This document shows positions 62,509 to 64,000 of a DNA stretch of 64,000 nt, in pieces. Made by a program: the position numbers and the translations under genes. The stretch spans positions 372,001 to 436,000 of the forward strand of contig CACYNO010000001.1 in assembly GCA_902775895.1 (NCBI GenBank), in the 5' to 3' direction. The notes beneath the pieces are model-generated. The model was not told the DNA's origin, made no database searches, and saw nothing but the letters and a program-made list of their open reading frames with translations. Position 1 is the first letter of the stretch. Each line of letters begins with the position of its first letter. Source of the stretch: an uncultured Lachnospiraceae bacterium (GTDB lineage Bacteria > Bacillota > Clostridia > Lachnospirales > Lachnospiraceae).

Positions 62509-63348
62509 TCACATCTTTATTTTTAAAAACTCTTCAAAGCACACCCCGTCTGATACGGGAATATTTAACTCATCGGATCTTGCGATACATTTTGCAACAA
62601 AGTCCGATGCTTTTTTTATTGATGAAAGAAAATCCTTTTTCATTAATGCATCACCGGCTATTATGCCTGAGAAAACATCTCCGGTGCCGGGCCTTGATCT
62701 GCCTGCTGATTTTTTCCTGACTATGCTTATCCGTGCTTTTTTACCATTCCTTTCATAGCAGAGATTGCCTATCATACTTCCCATACTTAAACCGGTTATA
62801 ACACACTTCGCGGGACCTTCGGAAGACAAGATTTCCGCTATCTCACACCACTCTTTTATGCTTCTCTTTTCTTTATATAAAACTCCGCTGAGGAAGCATG
62901 CTTCCGTGGCATTTGGAGTGATGATAGCAGAATATTTTAAAAGATCTTTTAATGCATTTGCAGTATTTTTACTGTATCCGGAATAAAGAGTTCCTTCATC
63001 TCCCATCACCGGATCCAATATCACCATTGTGTCTTTTTTAGAAAAATCTTTAATGAACTCTTTTATGATCTTTATCTGTGATGATGAAGTAAGATATCCG
63101 ATATAGATCCCGTCAAAAGAAAGCCCGAGATCTTTCCATTTTTTTATGTACTCAGGCATAAATCCTGTAAGATCTTTTTTTGTATAGTCCGGGTAACCGG
63201 TATGATTAGAAAAAATGCCTGTAGGTATGGGACAAGCCTGTATTCCCATTGCGGATAATATCGGAATCTGGACGCTTAAAGAACACCTTCCAAATCCGGA
63301 AAGATCATTTATAATGGCTATTTTTTTTTGCATTGTTTTTTTGATCAT
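62509..63348 (-). CDS. Pyridoxamine/pyridoxal kinase (PdxY-like)
   Basis: 279-residue ribokinase-family enzyme. IAIINDLSGFGRCSLSVQIP at the start, FDGIYIGYLTSSSQ, VILDPVMGDEGTLY, TPNATEACFLSG and the anion-hole/catalytic motif RPGTGDVFSGIIAGD (catalytic Asp about 228). Phosphorylates B6 vitamers in salvage. Most like clostridial pyridoxamine kinases; hydroxymethylpyrimidine kinase (ThiD) is less likely given GRCSLS. ATG 63348 has an AAGGAT site; the second ATG, five codons on, has none. Confidence 0.88.
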   Translation of the reverse strand: MIKKTMQKKIAIINDLSGFGRCSLSVQIPILSAMGIQACPIPTGIFSNHTGYPDYTKKDLTGFMPEYIKKWKDLGLSFDGIYIGYLTSSSQIKIIKEFIKDFSKKDTMVILDPVMGDEGTLYSGYSKNTANALKDLLKYSAIITPNATEACFLSGVLYKEKRSIKEWCEIAEILSSEGPAKCVITGLSMGSMIGNLCYERNGKKARISIVRKKSAGRSRPGTGDVFSGIIAGDALMKKDFLSSIKKASDFVAKCIARSDELNIPVSDGVCFEEFLKIKM

Positions 63349-63363
63349 GTAATATCCGTATCC

Positions 63364-64000
63364 TTATTGTGGCAGCATTTCTTTTGACTTTAATTTTTTA
63401 TCTATCGCGTATGAGATGATCTTTTCGGAGATCATCTCCATCTGCTTTATAGTATCATCACCTACGGTGAACTTAAACAGTTTATCTGTATCACATGTTA
63501 ATACATAATTAAATGCATTAAGAGTGTTTGCCGACAGTACATCTGAAGGAGAAGCAAAAAGCTTATCCAGAGGAGGACACTCTCCCTGATCGGATACCAC
63601 TCTTATCTCATAGACGGCTTTTGAAAGTTTTCTTTCCGGAGACTGCCTGGTAAGTGAAGATATCGCAGCATATAAAAGATTGATGGCATCTTTTGACTCA
63701 AGTCCTTCTCTACCGTAATAATCGGCTATCTCGCAAAAATAGCAGGCATAAAGAGTGGAATCATAATCCTTTAATACATTTTCAAAATAATTTTTTATTT
63801 CAGCACCGTGGATGCTGTAGGAAGAACGACCCTCATAAACAAAAAAAGTACCGAAAGAAAAAACCCTTGTAAGACCTGCAAGATGACTCGTGGGTCTTCT
63901 TGCACCTTTTGCAAAGCACGCAATCTTCCCGCGTTCTTTCGTCAGGATGACTACTCTTCTGTCATATTCACCAATAGGCTGACTTGATAAGATGATACCG
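63364..64000 (-). CDS. recO: DNA repair protein RecO, N-terminus cut by window edge
   Basis: A single open frame runs from the right edge to a TAA at 63364, about 211 residues; the first few residues lie beyond 64000. Translating in from the edge gives GIILSSQPIGEYDRRVVILT, then ERGKIACFAKGARRPTSHLA, FSFGTFFVYEGRSSYSIHGA and EIKNYFENV, the OB-fold region of RecO, followed by the helical C-terminal domain (YACYFCEIADYYG). Loads RecA onto SSB-coated DNA with RecR. The CxxC zinc cysteines of some RecO proteins are not evident. It lies 15 bp before the kinase gene. Confidence 0.93.
   Translation of the reverse strand, partial: GIILSSQPIGEYDRRVVILTKERGKIACFAKGARRPTSHLAGLTRVFSFGTFFVYEGRSSYSIHGAEIKNYFENVLKDYDSTLYACYFCEIADYYGREGLESKDAINLLYAAISSLTRQSPERKLSKAVYEIRVVSDQGECPPLDKLFASPSDVLSANTLNAFNYVLTCDTDKLFKFTVGDDTIKQMEMISEKIISYAIDKKLKSKEMLPQ

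Overview
The window reads as a chromosomal segment of an anaerobic, low-to-moderate GC Firmicute, most likely a member of the Lachnospiraceae close to Butyrivibrio. This is inferred from gene order (rimO-pgsA-recA-recX-rny; obgE-yhbY-nadD-yqeK-rsfS), strong AAGGAGG-type ribosome binding sites, a DUF5688 protein, RqcH, and LexA boxes of Gram-positive type. No rRNA, tRNA, CRISPR array, prophage or complete insertion sequence was seen. Nearly all genes are housekeeping and tightly packed.

Layout. 1-12.5 kb (+): the end of rsmE, a cysteine desulfurase/thiI pair, a short UvrD-like helicase that appears to start at AUU, an Lrp-type regulator with leuA, a HAD phosphatase, a membrane-anchored peptidyl-prolyl isomerase, and both subunits of a type IIA topoisomerase. 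12.6-16.6 kb (-): a YfhO-type membrane protein and argH, closed by a shared terminator and a REP-like palindrome. 16.7-23.9 kb (+): comEA, a two-component system with a GerMN lipoprotein, comEC and holA; rpsT converges on holA. 24.3-39.4 kb (+): pepD, a DUF5688 protein, an HPr-like protein without the phospho-histidine, a CarD-family gene with valS, rimO, pgsA, recA, a CHAP-domain secreted protein, recX, rny, an aminotransferase and proC. 39.4-39.8 kb: a gene-free convergent gap filled by a long imperfect inverted repeat. 39.8-46.9 kb: DAHP synthase (-), prp and obgE to rsfS (+), then the SOS region with lexA (-), a divergent LysM cell-division-inhibitor-like gene, and a tyrosine recombinase. 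47-59.7 kb (-): gmk-rpoZ-DEAD helicase-LCP protein, and a long cluster trpS-nrdR-yqeG-aroEK-aroQ-efp-rhomboid-like-tyrS-rqcH. 59.9-64 kb: a membrane protein with an LEA-like 11-residue repeat tail, pyrB-pyrI, pyridoxamine kinase (-) and a partial recO (-).

How they connect. RecA, LexA, the LysM protein and probably the recombinase form an SOS module; three LexA boxes of form CAAAC-N4-GTTYG lie in the recA promoter and in the lexA/LysM intergenic region. Shikimate-pathway steps 1 (DAHP synthase), 3 (AroQ), 4 and 5 (fused AroE-AroK) are all in the window. Ribosome and translation quality control is well represented (rimO, prp, obgE, rsfS, efp, rqcH, four of them beside aminoacyl-tRNA synthetases). 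The DNA-uptake genes comEA and comEC bracket a signalling cassette.

The less ordinary items are the 264-bp inverted repeat at 39.5-39.75 kb, the His-less HPr, the 11-mer repeat membrane protein, the probable leaderless holA transcript, the AUU start, the AroE-AroK fusion, and two divergent gene pairs sharing one -35 element. I did not find a clear, wholly new multi-gene system.
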